DNA of 64,000 nucleotides, taken from Bettongia penicillata ogilbyi (Eukaryota; Chordata; Mammalia; Diprotodontia; Potoroidae). The notes below the pieces were generated by a model. That model was not told where the DNA came from and searched no databases. It worked only from the letters and a program-made list of their open reading frames with translations. The stretch lies in contig JAJHZJ010000251.1 of NCBI GenBank assembly GCA_023548195.1, positions 2,389,167 to 2,453,166 of the forward strand, read 5' to 3'. Positions 20,560 to 32,275 of this stretch are shown piece by piece. How positions within the stretch are numbered: position 1 is the stretch's first letter; each line of letters opens with the position of its first letter. The position numbers were made by a program, and so were the translations under genes.

Positions 20560-21720
20560 AGTCCAATCATAAGGTGATGAGGGAAGGGCCTACACCAAGG
20601 AAATATCAGTGTCAGAAGAGAGAAGGGGCATATGCAAGAGATGTTGCAAAGGTGAATTCAACAGACCTTTGCAATAGCTTGAATATTGGGAGGAGAGAGA
20701 TAGTGAGGTATCCAGGTTGATTCCTATATTGTGACTGGAGGGACGGTGTTGCCCTTAGTTGTTTTTCAGGCTTTTTTTCATGTTGTTTTCAAAGGGGATC
20801 AATGATATCATGATGTTGGGTGATGCTTTGACTTATTTGTGAACTGGATTTAAGTGAGGCAGAGTTGTACAAAAATCATGCCTCATTCTGTCTTCCAGAT
20901 TTATCAGCGTACAGTGACAAGACAAAGGTGCTTGGGGATGAAGTTGATGACCTTGGCATCTTTGATGCCTGACCCATAGCACAAACGATCCTGCCTTCAA
21001 ATCCTTTGGTGCACATTGTTCTCATCTGCCCATTTCAGCAGGGCAAGTCTTCATATAATTAGGGTAGATATCCTCCTACCTCACTGATGGATTTGAGACC
21101 TTTCAATTTCCCTCCACCCTGTCTAGCTCACCTACCAAGATGGATATTATTGAGATGTGGCTTCTGAGCGTGCTATAGTTTCTTGGAGCCATAAGTGAGT
21201 GTTGGGTGGCAGGTGGACACCAAAAGTGGATGAGCAGTCCTGGAAAGGGCTTGGTATACCCTCACACCAGAGGCCCTGTTACTCCCTGAAAACTCCATAT
21301 TCCCTGTTGCCTTCAACAGTAATAGGGGACATGGGTGGTGAGGGTGTAAGGAGAAATAAAACTAGTTTACTTCTTAAGCATAAGAGGACTACTTGACTTC
21401 CAGTTCAAGATGTCTGAAAAACAGTTGGAGATGTGAGGTTAGAGGTCAGCAAAAAAATTGGAGTAGGAAAGGTAGTTCTGAGAATCATCAGAATGGAGAT
21501 GGTAATTGAATCCATGTGAGCTGATGAGATTACCAATTGAAGTGGATAGAGGGGGAAGAGAAGAGGGTCCAGGACAGAACCCTGAAGGCTACTTAGGGTT
21601 AGAGAGTATGATGTGAGGGAAGACCCAGCAAAGAAAAAAGAGGAGTAAGTTAGAAAGAAGGAAAACAAGGAGAGAGTGGCATCCTGAAACCTTATAATAG
21701 AGAGTGATCAACAGTGTAAA
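20560..21720 (-). mobile_element. L2 LINE 3' half, split by an RTE-like insertion
   Basis: 20560-20756 gives 'aaggtgatgagggaagggcc', 'tgcaagagatgttgcaaagg' and 'gtgactggagggacggtgtt'. 21305-21720 resumes with 'tgttgccttcaacagtaata', then 'gagaatcatcagaatggaga' and 'ccaggacagaaccctgaagg'. Together these run in L2 order on the minus strand. The break at 'tgttgccctt' is repeated as 'tgttgcctt' on the right. Confidence 0.75.
20757..21304 (-). mobile_element. RTE-like LINE 3' region nested in L2
   Basis: The plus strand reads 'atatcatgatgttgggtgat', 'cttatttgtgaactggattt' and later 'tcttggagccataagtgagt', the reverse complement of this LINE's 3'UTR. The copy at 48825-49335 shares the same order. 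Flanking 'tgttgccctt' (20747-20756) and 'tgttgcctt' (21305-21313) form a near-perfect target duplication. Confidence 0.7.
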
Positions 21721-21825
21721 AGGCTATTTGTTCTCTCTGACTTCCACTTTAATTTGGTCTGTACCCTGTATCCTGACTTTGACTCTTTCGTACTTTGAGC
21801 TTGGCTTACACTCCTTTGTTTTTTT

Positions 21826-22150
21826 TTCTTTTTAATAAAATTTTATATATATATATATATGATTTTACATCACCTGACTTCTCCCAGTATACCTCCATTC
21901 TCTTCTCTCAGAAAGAGAACTACCGTTCTCTCGATCTACATTGTTGAGGTCATTGTACATATTACTTTCTTGTTTCTGTTCCTTCACCTTCATCAGATGG
22001 TGTAAATATTGTCCTTTTTCTTTGTATTCATCATATTCACCATCTCTGAGGGCACAGTGACATTCCATTATACAAATCTACTACAAGTTTGTTTTAGTCA
22101 TTCAACAGTTCATGAACTCCTTTGCTCTCCAATTTTTCAATTTCCCTGTG
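21826..22150 (-). mobile_element. L1-like 3' end of a distinct subfamily
   Basis: A T-rich and TA-rich start (21826-21860) is followed by 'tctcccagtatacctccatt', 'agtgacattccattatacaa' and 'catgaactcctttgctctcc', resembling a diverged L1 3' end on the minus strand. Confidence 0.5.
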
Positions 22151-24254
22151 CTGCCAGTACCAAGGACAGAGACCAAAGCAATTGAAATGATTCAAATAAT
22201 AAGGGTTAAGATACAAACAGGACAAATTGTGTGGTATGGAAGTTCAGAGAAAGAAGAAAGAGAAGAACAAGGCCTGGAATAGTTAGAAAACCTCCATGGT
22301 TATTTTAAAACATCTATGAAAAACGACAGTAAAAGGAAAGTAAGAGACTTACACCCCCAAATTTCATGTTTAAAATACGTTAATGAAATGTATCTTTGGT
22401 CAATGGAGACATTGGTTTTGTCAACAAGAAACTTTAGAGTCATTATTTCTGCCAAGACATGAAGAGCCTAGGGAATAGGGGATAGTAAGTAAATCTTTAA
22501 AGGGGTGATTGAACTGTCACCTGTATTTCATCTCCAACTCCTTGAGAACTGTGGGCCATGAGAAAATGTCCTCTTAGATTGTACACAATTTTACTCAGAG
22601 AAGGAAAAATTCCCCAGTATGTTTCTTTCTCGAATTTCAAATCAGAATTTCATAGCTCTCGGGATCAAAGAACCACTAAGCTTGAGATCATTTTAAAGAT
22701 TAAAATAGAAATGTAATTTTTGTAAGAGATGTAGCATGAGAAATGTTAGATCACTATCACAAAGGGATGGAAGGCCAGTCATGATCTCATTTAACTATCC
22801 AGTAGAAGTTTTCTTCATTGCACTTCAAAATGACTAATAGATTATAATTATTCTAAAAATTCTGATTTGTCTGAATTCCTAACATTAAATAGTGTGTTCT
22901 AAACAGAATATAAACTTCTAACAGTAAGAAAGGCACAATTTATCACTCATGTAAAATGAATCTATCAAACACACTTTTCATTACAAACTCACAAATACAC
23001 ACATATACACACTCACACTCATTGGTGGATCTTTGAATGAATCATGAATAAAGCCCACCTAGGAGAAACTATAGCAATGCAGGCACAGATAGATTATGTG
23101 TATTTCTAAATAAACCTCTCCCTCCTCTAGTTATACATTGTGCTTTCTTAACTGTTACTTTTATGAACAATTTGTGCCTCCAATAGATACCATGCCTTTT
23201 AATTACAGATTTGTTGCAAATGTTTCAGTGTGCAGTTTAATTTATTCCAAGATCAATATTGCACTTTAATCTCAGGATAAAACCTGCTTTTCTTATGATA
23301 AAATATGTAAATTGAAAGCTTTGCTTCAAACTAGTGTGCTTTTCTGAGTGGTTATTACCTTGAACTGTGTGGGTTTTCTGATAATTAAGAGAAATGAGGA
23401 AACTTGAATAAAGGAAAGCATAACAAAACACCAAAGCCCTCTAAAGAAAAACTCACCATATTGGAAACCCAAGGTGCAATGTATTAATAATCCCAGTGGA
23501 AATAAAATTGAAATAATTGTTATAGTAGGATAAATTGAGAGAATGTGGTGATTTCATTACTTTGGTATTGGGTATTATATACTGGACAAGGCTAGGCTAA
23601 CCACATAGGTATTTATAAAGTGTAGTGATAAATGAAAAAAAAATGATTTGGATAATTCTTTTCTCTAATCCTATAGTCTACAAATATTTTCTGATCTAGC
23701 TAGATAATTGAGCTAAATGTTAACTTCTCCAGAAAATTACTTCTACATCCAACTTTATGTGTACTGAAAAAGGCTGTCTGACTCCTCTTTCACAAGCGCA
23801 CACACACACACACACACACACATCCCTTGTGCCTCATCATTTTTTGTTTTCCTTGTTTGGATGAGTGATCTTTAGGACCTCAGGACCCCTTTACCACCAG
23901 AGTACCTGTTTCAAGGATAAAGAGAAAAGATATTGAAGTACTAGAGCTGATTCAGGTTATGTAACTTCCTAAAAAACAATGTTTCAATACTGCTTAAGTT
24001 CCTGTGTATCAAACTAGATTCTTTTTTAATGAATTAGAATTTGTAGGACCAGTTGATCAGGAAAAGAAGAAATCTTGCAGGGACAGATATTATAAGCTAT
24101 AACCTATGAAACAGATTACTCTGCTTAGCTTAAGAATCAGTGTCATCTTTTTTTGAACTATATGTGCATGCCTGTACTACATTTATTTATAGACATGGAC
24201 CTTAAACTAATATCCAAATGCTACTCAACCCTTCTTCAATATGAAAACGAATAA
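22151..24254. other. Mostly single-copy sequence with CA repeats
   Basis: No element recognised over about 2 kb apart from a decayed CA-rich stretch at 22985-23025 and a clean CA repeat at 23798-23822. No frame exceeds 70 codons. Confidence 0.5.
23798..23822. repeat. CA dinucleotide microsatellite
   Basis: About 12 uninterrupted CA units following 'caagcg'. Confidence 0.95.
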
Positions 24255-24535
24255 GCAAGGAATTACTAAACCTTTGCTATGTTCTAGGCACTGTTCTAAG
24301 AAGTGAGGTTGCAAAGAAAGACAAAAACCAAACCAAAACTAAGCAATCCCTGTTCTCAAGGAGCATACATTCTAACGGTAGAGAAAGCATATAAGTAACC
24401 AGGTATGACAATGCATACAGGTTAAATAAAGGCAATCTATAAGAAGAAGGCATTGACATCTGGAGCAACAAGGAAAGACATTCTGAAGAGGGAAGGCTTT
24501 AAGCAGTCTTGATTTGGAGGTAATTGTCCTTGTCG
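24255..24535 (-). mobile_element. L2 LINE 3' region
   Basis: 'tgttctaggcactgttctaa', 'caatccctgttctcaaggag' and 'catacattctaacgg' are characteristic of the reverse complement of an L2 3' end. Confidence 0.7.
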
Positions 24536-24539
24536 TAGA

Positions 24540-24790
24540 AAAATATGATATTAACTGACATTTATATTTATTTATTTCATAAAGTGTATTATATGAATTA
24601 TTTTATTTGATCCTTGTGGGAACCTGTGAGATAAAAAAATGAAAATTTTATTATTAACCTTTATTACATATGAAGAAATTAAAATTTAAGGAAGGTTGTA
24701 TGCCTTGCTCATTGTTGCACAACTAATATTGGAGGTAAGAGTTAATTTATTTTTCTATTTCTAAACATATTTCTCTGTACACTATGACTT
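24540..24790 (-). mobile_element. MIR-type SINE
   Basis: 'attattttatttgatccttg' and 'ttacatatgaagaaattaaa' give the reverse complement of the MIR tail and core, followed by 'ttgttgcacaactaatattg'. Confidence 0.6.
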
Positions 24791-25229
24791 GAATCCTCTT
24801 AGCTTTGCTAGTAAACTTTTCACATTAGGTAATCCAAAATATATTTCCGAGCCTTTAGTTTATTTATTTATTTGCAAAAAAGGGGGGATTTGCCTGCGTG
24901 GTGTTGCTCCTAGCTATAGCATTTTACAATAGTAGATACGTGTCCTGTCAGTTTTCTTTTCTCTTTGCATTGTTTCCTATCATTGCATCAGTTCTTTTGG
25001 AAATAGCACAGCAGTCACAAGAACTAATGTAATTATCCTATAATTTTTAAGTGTAATATTGTGTATATGGCTTACTATATTACTGCTAAAAATAGAACAA
25101 TGTCCACAACTGGTAAGAGTAATGATCCATTTTATATTGAATGAATAATTATGCAGCCTCTGTTTATACAATCTATTTTCATGCCATTTTGTCAGCAATG
25201 CCTACCATCGTATTTAGAGAATATGTTAA
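24791..25229. other. Unassigned AT-rich sequence
   Basis: Nothing recognisable; no open frame above 72 codons. Confidence 0.5.
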
Positions 25230-25402
25230 TATATTCAGTTCAATAAACATTTATTAAACAGAGTTAGGGGCAGATGCATTGTTTGGTAAATAGTTTCTGG
25301 GCAATTATGTTGTACTTTACATAAATAATCTCATTAGCTCTTTATAACAACCATAGATGTTAGAGGCATTATTTTCCCCATTTTACAAATAAGGAGATTG
25401 GA
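25230..25402 (-). mobile_element. Short L2 and MIR fragments
   Basis: 25230-25282 has 'caataaacatttattaaaca' (L2 end, minus). 25315-25402 has 'ttttccccattttacaaata' and 'aggagattgg' (MIR core, minus). Confidence 0.5.
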
Positions 25403-25404
25403 AT

Positions 25405-27095
25405 TTTTTAAAATAATATTTCATTTCGTTAATTAATATGTAAAAACAATTTAACATTTTAAAAAAGTTTTCAGTTTCAAATTCTTTCTCTCCATCCCTC
25501 TCCTGTCCTCTCCCTGAGATAGCCAATAACTCTAATGAGAGTTATACATGTGCAATCAAATTATTTTCCTATATTAGTCATTTTGTGGAAGAAATCTTGA
25601 ACCCTCTTCCCTCCCCCCCCAAAAAAATAAATGAAGGAAATTTAAATAATAGTATGCCTTGGTCTGTATTCAACTGTCAACAGTTCTTTCTCTGGTAGCA
25701 GATGGCAATTTTTATCAAAAGTCCTTTGAGATGGTCTTCAATAATTGCATTGCTGAGAACAAATAAGTATTCCACAGTTATTCATCATACAATGTTGTTG
25801 TTACAATGTGTACAATATTCTCCTGGCAAGGCTCACTTCACTCTGTATCAATTCATATAAAACTTTCCAAGTTTTTTTTTGTTTGTTTTAAATCGTCCTG
25901 CTCTTCATTTCATATACCACAGTAACATTTCATTACAATCATATACTAGAACTTGATTGGCCATCTTCCCCTTTCCTTTTAAATCTTTTTGAGATACAGA
26001 GCTAGTAGTAGTAGTAGTAGTAGTATTGGGTCAAAAGGTACAAACAGTGCTATCGTCCTTTGGGCATAGTTCCAAATTTCTCTACAGAACAATTGGATCA
26101 GTTCACAATAATGCCAACCATGTATTAGGGTCTCAGTTTTCCCTCATCTCCAATATTTATAATTTTCTTTTTTTCTGTCACATTAGCCAATCCAATGGGT
26201 GTGAGGTGGTGCCTCAAAATTGTTTTAGTTTGCATTTTGCTAATCAGCAATGAAATAGAACATGTTTTGTATGACAATAGATTACTTTGATTTATTTTTC
26301 TGAAAAACGATTGCTCATATCATTTGACCATTTATGAATAGGGGAATGACTTGCATTTGATAAATTTGACTCAGTTCCCTAGATAATGTGAGAAATTAGG
26401 CCTTTGTCAGAAATATTTGCTTGAAAAATCTGCCCGCCTGCCGTTTTCTGCTTTCCTTCCAATTTTGGTTGCATTGGTTTTGTTTGTGAAAAACTCTTTT
26501 AATTTAATATAATTAAAATTATACATTTTACATTTAGTAATCCCTCATACTTGTTTGATTATGAATTCTTCTCTTTGCATAGATCTGACAGATATACCAT
26601 TCCATGCTCCCCGAATTTGGCTATAATATCATCCTTTATGTCTAAATCATGTGCCCATTTTGATATTGCCTTAGTATGCAGTCTGAGATATTCTATACTT
26701 ATTGTCTGTCATACTATTTTCCAGTTTTTTCAGAAAGTTTTATTCTCTTTTTTTTGTCAAATAGTGAGTGTTTGGCCCAAAGCTTAGATCTTTGGATTTA
26801 TCAAACATTAAATTTACTATAGTGGCTTGTGTACCTAATATATTCCACTGATCCATCAGTCTTTTCCTTAGATAATGTCAGCTTCTTTTGATGATTATTG
26901 CTTTATAATATACTGTTTTAGTAGGAGTGGGTCTTGTATTTTACCAAAATTTTTCAGCATTTGTTGATATAATCACATAATTTTTGTTATTTTTGCCATT
27001 TTAAAAATTTTTGTTAAATATTAATTTTGTCCATTATGCTTGTAATTTTCCTAATCTTGAGTCCTGAATACCTGGTCTAAATTCCACCTGCACAA
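25405..27095 (-). mobile_element. L1 3' quarter: ORF2 carboxyl end and 3'UTR
   Basis: About 1.7 kb in consistent order: pyrimidine-rich 3'UTR (25485-25520), 'cagttctttctctggtagca', 'gggcatagttccaaatttct', 'ccaatgggtgtgaggtggtg', 'tgcattggttttgtttgtga' and 'catgtgcccattttgatatt'. These are reverse complements of L1 ORF2 carboxyl-end blocks. Many stops interrupt it, so it is non-functional. It contains a TAG trinucleotide expansion at 26003-26024. Confidence 0.8.
26003..26024. repeat. TAG trinucleotide repeat inside L1
   Basis: About seven uninterrupted 'tag' units. Related L1 3' ends carry a short 'tagtagtgg' at this spot (compare 57976-57985, 'agaagtggta'), so the repeat seems to have grown from L1 sequence. 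Confidence 0.85.
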
Positions 27096-27224
27096 AAGAC
27101 AGTTTTTTAGAAAATAAACTCCATTAATGTTAAAGAACTGGTTTCTAGTGATGAAGACAGAGTAAGAGTTATTACTAAGTTAAGGGAACATTCAAGATAA
27201 AGTTACATAATTTTATGAAAGGAT

Positions 27225-27370
27225 AGAAAATAACTTGTGATAGGGAAAAGGTCAAAAGTATCAAATGCTGCAGAGGGGTTAATATGACAAAGAATGAGAA
27301 GACAACCACTGGGTTTGTCAACTAGAAGAGTGGAGGGAAATCTTACTGAGTCATCTTTCATGGCATATAG
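27225..27370 (-). mobile_element. L2 LINE fragment
   Basis: 'aagtatcaaatgctgcagag' followed by 'ccactgggtttgtcaac' is L2 sequence in minus orientation. The SINE at 27371 interrupts it or ends it. Confidence 0.55.
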
Positions 27371-27691
27371 TGTGTGTTCATCCTTCATTGCCGAAGAAGA
27401 CCATGGCATCAGAGAAATGATGATATGACTTACACTTGACTTTGTTTTGAATGAGGAAGGGCTGTGCAGGTCACCAGGCTCACTTTCTCCTCCTGAGCCA
27501 TCTGAATCCAGTGACCAGATCTTCATTAGGATGACGGGAGTTGACCCAGGAGGAGGCAATTAGGTTAAGTGTGCCCAAGGTCACACAGCTAGTGAGTGTC
27601 AAGTGTCTGAGGTGAGATTTGAACTCAGGTCCTCCTGACTCCTGCATTGGTGCTCTATCCACTGCACCACCTAGCTGCTCATGGCATAGAG
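27359..27691 (-). mobile_element. CORE-SINE with RTE-like 3' tail and target duplication
   Basis: The SINE body is 27371-27679 on the minus strand. Its tRNA-like 5' end is at the right ('ctatccactgcaccacctag'), followed leftward by the B box ('gatttgaactcaggtcctcc'), the core ('aaggtcacacagctagtgag') and the 3' tail ('gaagaagaccatggcatcag'). The tail resembles the end of the RTE-like LINE at 45900-46010. 'catggcatatag' (27359-27370) and 'catggcatagag' (27680-27691) form a 12-bp target duplication with one mismatch. It is one of the better preserved SINEs in the window. Confidence 0.8.
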
Positions 27692-27949
27692 TAAATGTTT
27701 TATAATCATTTTGCATTTTATGAAGCAACAGCAGGTAGTGGCTGTCTATAACAGTTCTTTTCTGTATTCGTCAGAGAAAGATAAGTACAAACTGAGCATA
27801 TGCTCAGGTAATTTATCTTGTTAGGTTATTTTTATCAAAAGAAAGTTTGAAGGAAGAAATGTATACAAATTAGATATTGGACTTCGTTCTGAGGGATGGT
27901 GATTCCAAAAAGAAAAAGTCTATAATCTTCCTGTACTTTTCTCTGATCA
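27692..27949. other. Unassigned sequence
   Basis: AT-rich and without features I can name. It lies between the SINE and an L3 fragment. Confidence 0.45.
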
Positions 27950-28400
27950 AGTTAAACCAAGAAAATTGTATTCCAGCAGCTTCCAGAGGAAGCCAGCCAG
28001 AATTCAGAAAGACTTAGATTATATGTCATAAGAAGTTAGCTTGAAGGAATTAAAACTTTTTTAGCTTACAGAAGGTTCCAGAGAAGAAGCAAATGAAAAT
28101 CCTTTTTTGAAGTACTTTAAAAATTATGATATGAAAAAGAGATGATCTGTGTTTAGTTGGAGTCCACAAGGCATTACTCAAAACCATTACTGGAAACTGC
28201 AAAAACATCATGGATTAAGGTAGGAAAACAAAACAAAATAAAACTTTCAAATAATTATAAATAATGGAAATGTCATGGAATGCCTTAAAAGTAGTGACAT
28301 TTCCTTCTCTGGAGGTCTTTAAGAACACTTGTCTGATGTTTTATGAGGGAAGTCATAATTTGAACATTAAGCTCCACGCTAACTCTGAAATTCTAAAATT
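27950..28400 (+). mobile_element. L3/CR1 LINE 3' region
   Basis: 'gtcatggaatgccttaaaag' and 'ttctctggaggtctttaaga' correspond to the end of the L3/CR1 ORF2 on the plus strand, preceded by gapped upstream sequence. Decayed. Confidence 0.55.
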
Positions 28401-28639
28401 CCATGAAATCTATTAATTTAAGCACATTTGGGCCTCTGTTTATACTGTTTTTAGGTTATATTTACTGCTTATGTTCAAATAGGAATGGACCAAGTAGGCC
28501 CACTGATCCCCAGAGTGTACATTCATTTAAAAAAAAAAATTCAACAGTAGATAAGTTTCAGTGACTAATTTTACAAATGCAGCAACCCAGGGTAAGAATA
28601 CCCCATTCATTTCGATAAACAAATCAGTAATTCTTAAAA

Positions 28640-29490
28640 AGAAAACAAAACAAAAAAAACGCTACTATGTGTTAGGTACTCCACTTGCCTGGGTAGAAAC
28701 ACAGAAAAATCTGCAACAGTACCAGTGCTAAAAGAACATTTAGGGGAAACATTGTATTCTGGGGAAAACAAATATTGTTTTAGAGTCATAACAAACAAAT
28801 GTATTAGCTGAGCTTTGAGGAAAGGTAAGGATTCCAAGAGTAGAAAACAAAGAAGGATTGAATTTCAGACTTGGGCAACGACATTGAGAGGGTAAAGAAA
28901 TTCTGCAAGGGATCGTTTGGAGGTCAGTCAACCTACACCCTACAGTGTGTATATGAGAATAAAATGTGATGATTTTAAAGATAGGGTGTCACTGGATGGT
29001 GAAGGGCTACAAGGAGGAACAAAAGAGATGGTTGCATTTTCTCCTGGATACAATTGAGAGCCACTGGAGTGTTTTTGGTTTGAGGGGTTTTTTTTGTTCG
29101 TTTATTTCTTTGGTTTTTTTTTTTTAGCAATGAAATAATATGATTAGACTTTGTGTCTTCAGGCTAGTACACTGACCACTCCATGTTTTATAAATTGGAG
29201 AAGGGAAGACAGTTCAGAGAGATGAGTTATATTATATCCTAACTCATTAGTAGTTCACATTAGGAATGATGAGGATATGCCTTAGGGCAGTTGTTACGTG
29301 AAAGAAGAGAAGAGAGTAAACTTAAGAGATGTAATAGAAGGAAAATGAATGAAGCTTGGCAACTGATTGGATTTGTGTGATGGGAGTGGGTAATGGAGAG
29401 ACAAGAGTTAAGGGTAACTCCAAGTCTGCAAAACATAGTTACTAGAAAAGTAGTGGATCCTTTAGCAGAAACATACAAGGTACAAATACA
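28640..29490 (-). mobile_element. L2 LINE 3' region
   Basis: Minus-strand L2 in order: 'gctactatgtgttaggtact', 'ttgagagccactggagtgtt', then 'gggtaatggagagacaagag'. The copy is old, and a T-rich stretch has expanded at 29088-29126. Confidence 0.6.
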
Positions 29491-29609
29491 GTACTCAGAA
29501 ATGTCATCTATGAATGTAACTGGGTTGATATACTATATTTGTTACATAATTTAAAATATTCAGTAGTCCTTCTTGTTCTTTCTATTTATATTCTTTTTCT
29601 CTTGGGGCA

Positions 29610-30215
29610 AATGGTCAAATCCAGCCATATTAGCTCATTGCCCAAATAGCTAATGCAATCTTAAGCTACATTAATAGAAATACAGAGTCCAGAAAAAGAA
29701 GGGTAGTAGTCTCACTGTCTTCTGTACTAATTAGATCATGTCTAGAATATTTTGTTTACTTCCACCAGTTCTTTTAAGAGTAAAACAGACAGAAACTATG
29801 CCAAATGAAAAATGGTTGGAGTTATCACTGTAAGACATTTAATCTGAAAAAGAGAACACTTAGTGGGGATATAAAATCTATCAACAAATATTTTCAATTC
29901 TGTCATGGGGCAAAGATATGAGATTTATTTGACAAAGTTCCTGAAAACATAATTAGCACCAGTGGGTAAAAGATACAGAGAGGCTGATTTGGGCTCAATT
30001 TAATATATCTAGCAATTTGAACTAACCAAAAGTGGCCTTAGCTACATCAGAAAAAAAAGAAGAAGATAGAGACCATTATTATTGGAGAAGACTGTATGGC
30101 CATTTATTGAGAATACTAAAATAGTGAATGGGAAGTGGAGTTTATACTTCAGGTAACAGTTGGGCCTGATGACATCTGAGATCCATTCCAAATTTAGGAT
30201 GCTATGATTGTAGCA
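29610..30215 (+). mobile_element. L3/CR1 LINE 3' region
   Basis: 'gctaatgcaatcttaagcta' followed by 'tctgtactaattagatcatg', later 'taaccaaaagtggccttag' and 'gatccattccaaatttagga'. The order matches the end of L3/CR1 ORF2 and its 3' terminus. Confidence 0.6.
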
Positions 30216-30284
30216 AGATAGATTGCATGTAGATGGAGATGCTTTGTTGGGATTTTATTTAGAAAGATAACCCTGAGAATGCCA

Positions 30285-30765
30285 GAGGAGCAGAGAGAAT
30301 ATTGCATCTGGAGCATAAAGATTTAACTTTAAGTAAAAGTTCAGTCTCTTCCTTAGTTCTGTGAACTTTGACAAATAACTAAATACTTCTTATTCTTTGC
30401 TATTATTGTTCAGTTGTTTTCATTGTGTCTGAGTCTTTGTCACCCCACTTAGGGTTTTCTTTTGGGGGCAAAGATACTGGAGTAGCTTGCCATTTTCTTC
30501 TTAAGCTCATTTTACAGGTGAGGAAACTGAGGCAAACAAGGTAGAATGACTTACTCAGGGTCACACTGTTAGTGTCTGAGGCCAGATTTGAATTCATTTT
30601 TTGGAATTGGCTTCCTGACTCCAGTTCCAGCACTCTTTCCATTGCACCACCCTCTGATCTACTTTTTCCTATTTTAGTGTGGGGATGGTCATGTATTTTG
30701 GGTAGAAGAACTTTATAAATTATAAAATACCATGAATGTTATTTGTGATGATGAATATCATCAAA
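30285..30765 (+). mobile_element. MIR-type SINE probably split by a second SINE
   Basis: 30285-30390 resembles the head and core of a plus-strand MIR. 30657-30765 ('aactttataaattataaaat', 'gaatgttatttgtgatgatg') resembles its 3' end. A minus-strand CORE-SINE lies between them. The flanking 'tacttcttattctt' and 'tactttttcctatt' may be a decayed target duplication. Confidence 0.45.
30395..30655 (-). mobile_element. CORE-SINE with RTE-type tail (MAR1/WSINE-like)
   Basis: From the left the plus strand shows the reverse complement of the tail ('ttgttcagttgttttcattg', 'tgtctgagtctttgtcaccc'), then 'aggtgaggaaactgaggcaa', 'agggtcacactgttagtgtc' and the head 'tttccattgcaccacc'. Nearly full length. 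Confidence 0.75.
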
Positions 30766-31194
30766 TGGTTTCATTTTAGTATTTTCTACAGCTTCTTTGG
30801 CATGGTGAATAAGATAAAAGATTGATGGAATGCTAAGAATGTCTTGTGGACCTTCATCTTTTGATTCCCTAAGGAGGTAACCAAAATTCTTGGTTTTGTG
30901 TTTTTCTTTTAAGACAATTATCTTAGATTACAAATTTCAAAGAAGCTGACCTCCATTACTCTAGAGAGATTCTTCATGAGGAATTTAAGAGTATAATTGA
31001 ATTCATAGGTTCAGTTTCTCCTCCATATCATCGTTAGCATTTTCCTTAAACTGATTCTCATTCTCACCCTTATATTTATCCTTCCTTCAACCCAGTCTGG
31101 TAAACGTTAAAACAAGCAAACAAACCCCAGGCAAGTTTTGTGACAGATAAATTTTGAACCATAAGAGACAGTAAAATGTAGATGACCAACATTA
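30766..31194. other. Unassigned sequence
   Basis: AT-rich; nothing recognisable. Confidence 0.45.
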
Positions 31195-31430
31195 AAATGT
31201 TGATTAATTTCAGCATGTATATGTATACATATATATGTTTGTATGTTTATTACATATACATGTATATGTGTGTAATACATATGTAGATATGTGCACATGT
31301 ATATACATAAGGATATATGCACCCACTTACCCCATATATATATGCTTACATATGTATATATATATATACTTATATAACCTATATATATACATATACATAC
31401 CTACATATGCACATATATGTATATGCTTTA
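31195..31430. repeat. Interrupted TA/CA/TG low-complexity tract
   Basis: Alternating purine-pyrimidine sequence with 'atatgtatac', 'catgtatatg' and 'tatatatata' units over about 235 bp. Confidence 0.85.
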
Positions 31431-31879
31431 GTCTCTGCAGTTTATATTCCTATGTTCTGGTCTTGCAGTAGATTCAAAGATAGCAAACTTTGTTTTGATC
31501 ATTCCTTAAGTTCCTTAGTACATACATATTCATTGATTATATAACAGAAGTGATTAATGAAGGGCATGTCAAGGTTATTTGCATGTGATTCAAGATAGAA
31601 GAGCAACTGCAAGAATAACACCTTCCCACTCCACATATGTAGTCCTAGCTTGTCTTTGAGTCATATCATCTCTTTAGTGCCAGAGTCAGTTAATCCCCTT
31701 GAGGCATGCGAACTTAAACACCTCTGCAGATGTTGAATTGTGCTCACTAGAAACAGCATCGTGGACTAGGTTGTGATTTTAGGATCTTTATTATTGGAAG
31801 TAATAAGAAGGTTACAGAAGTTCCACTAGGAGTCCTCAAATTACAAGGCCACCATATTTTTGTAACTGGGAGGAATGCA
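31431..31879. other. Unassigned sequence
   Basis: No repeat or frame of note. Confidence 0.45.
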
Positions 31880-32035
31880 AGAAATAATTTTGGTAAATCA
31901 CCTCATCTAACATATAGGGAAACTGAGGCCTAGAGAGCAAAATTAAAATCTCCAGTATCACACAGCTATTAAATAAATGTCAGAGCTGAGATTTGAGCCC
32001 TCATCTAGCGGTCTGTCAATGGAACTGTCTTTTAT
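31880..32035 (-). mobile_element. MIR-type SINE
   Basis: 'acctcatctaacatataggg', 'aaactgaggcctagagagca' and 'gtatcacacagctattaaat' followed by 'agagctgagatttgagccct': a clear minus-strand MIR. Confidence 0.75.
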
Positions 32036-32044
32036 CATAGTTTT

Positions 32045-32275
32045 CTTAGTGGAGAGAGTGTTGGACTTGGAGTCAGGAAGGCCCAAATTTAAATCCTATC
32101 TCATAGACTTAAAAGCTGTGTAATCCTGGGCAAGTCACTTATCTCATCAGCCTTAGTTACCTCATCAATAAAGTAAGGATAATAATTTCATAGATGATCA
32201 AATAAGATACAATTGTATACACAACATTGAAAGCTTTAATGTACTACATAAATATTTTTGTTCATTTTGTAATTA
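32045..32275 (+). mobile_element. MIR/THER1-type SINE, near full length
   Basis: Head 'gagtgttggacttggagtca', B-box region, core 'aatcctgggcaagtcactta', then 'aataaagtaaggataataat' and the tail 'gaaagctttaatgtactaca'. It lies tail to tail with the minus-strand MIR just before it. Confidence 0.75.
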
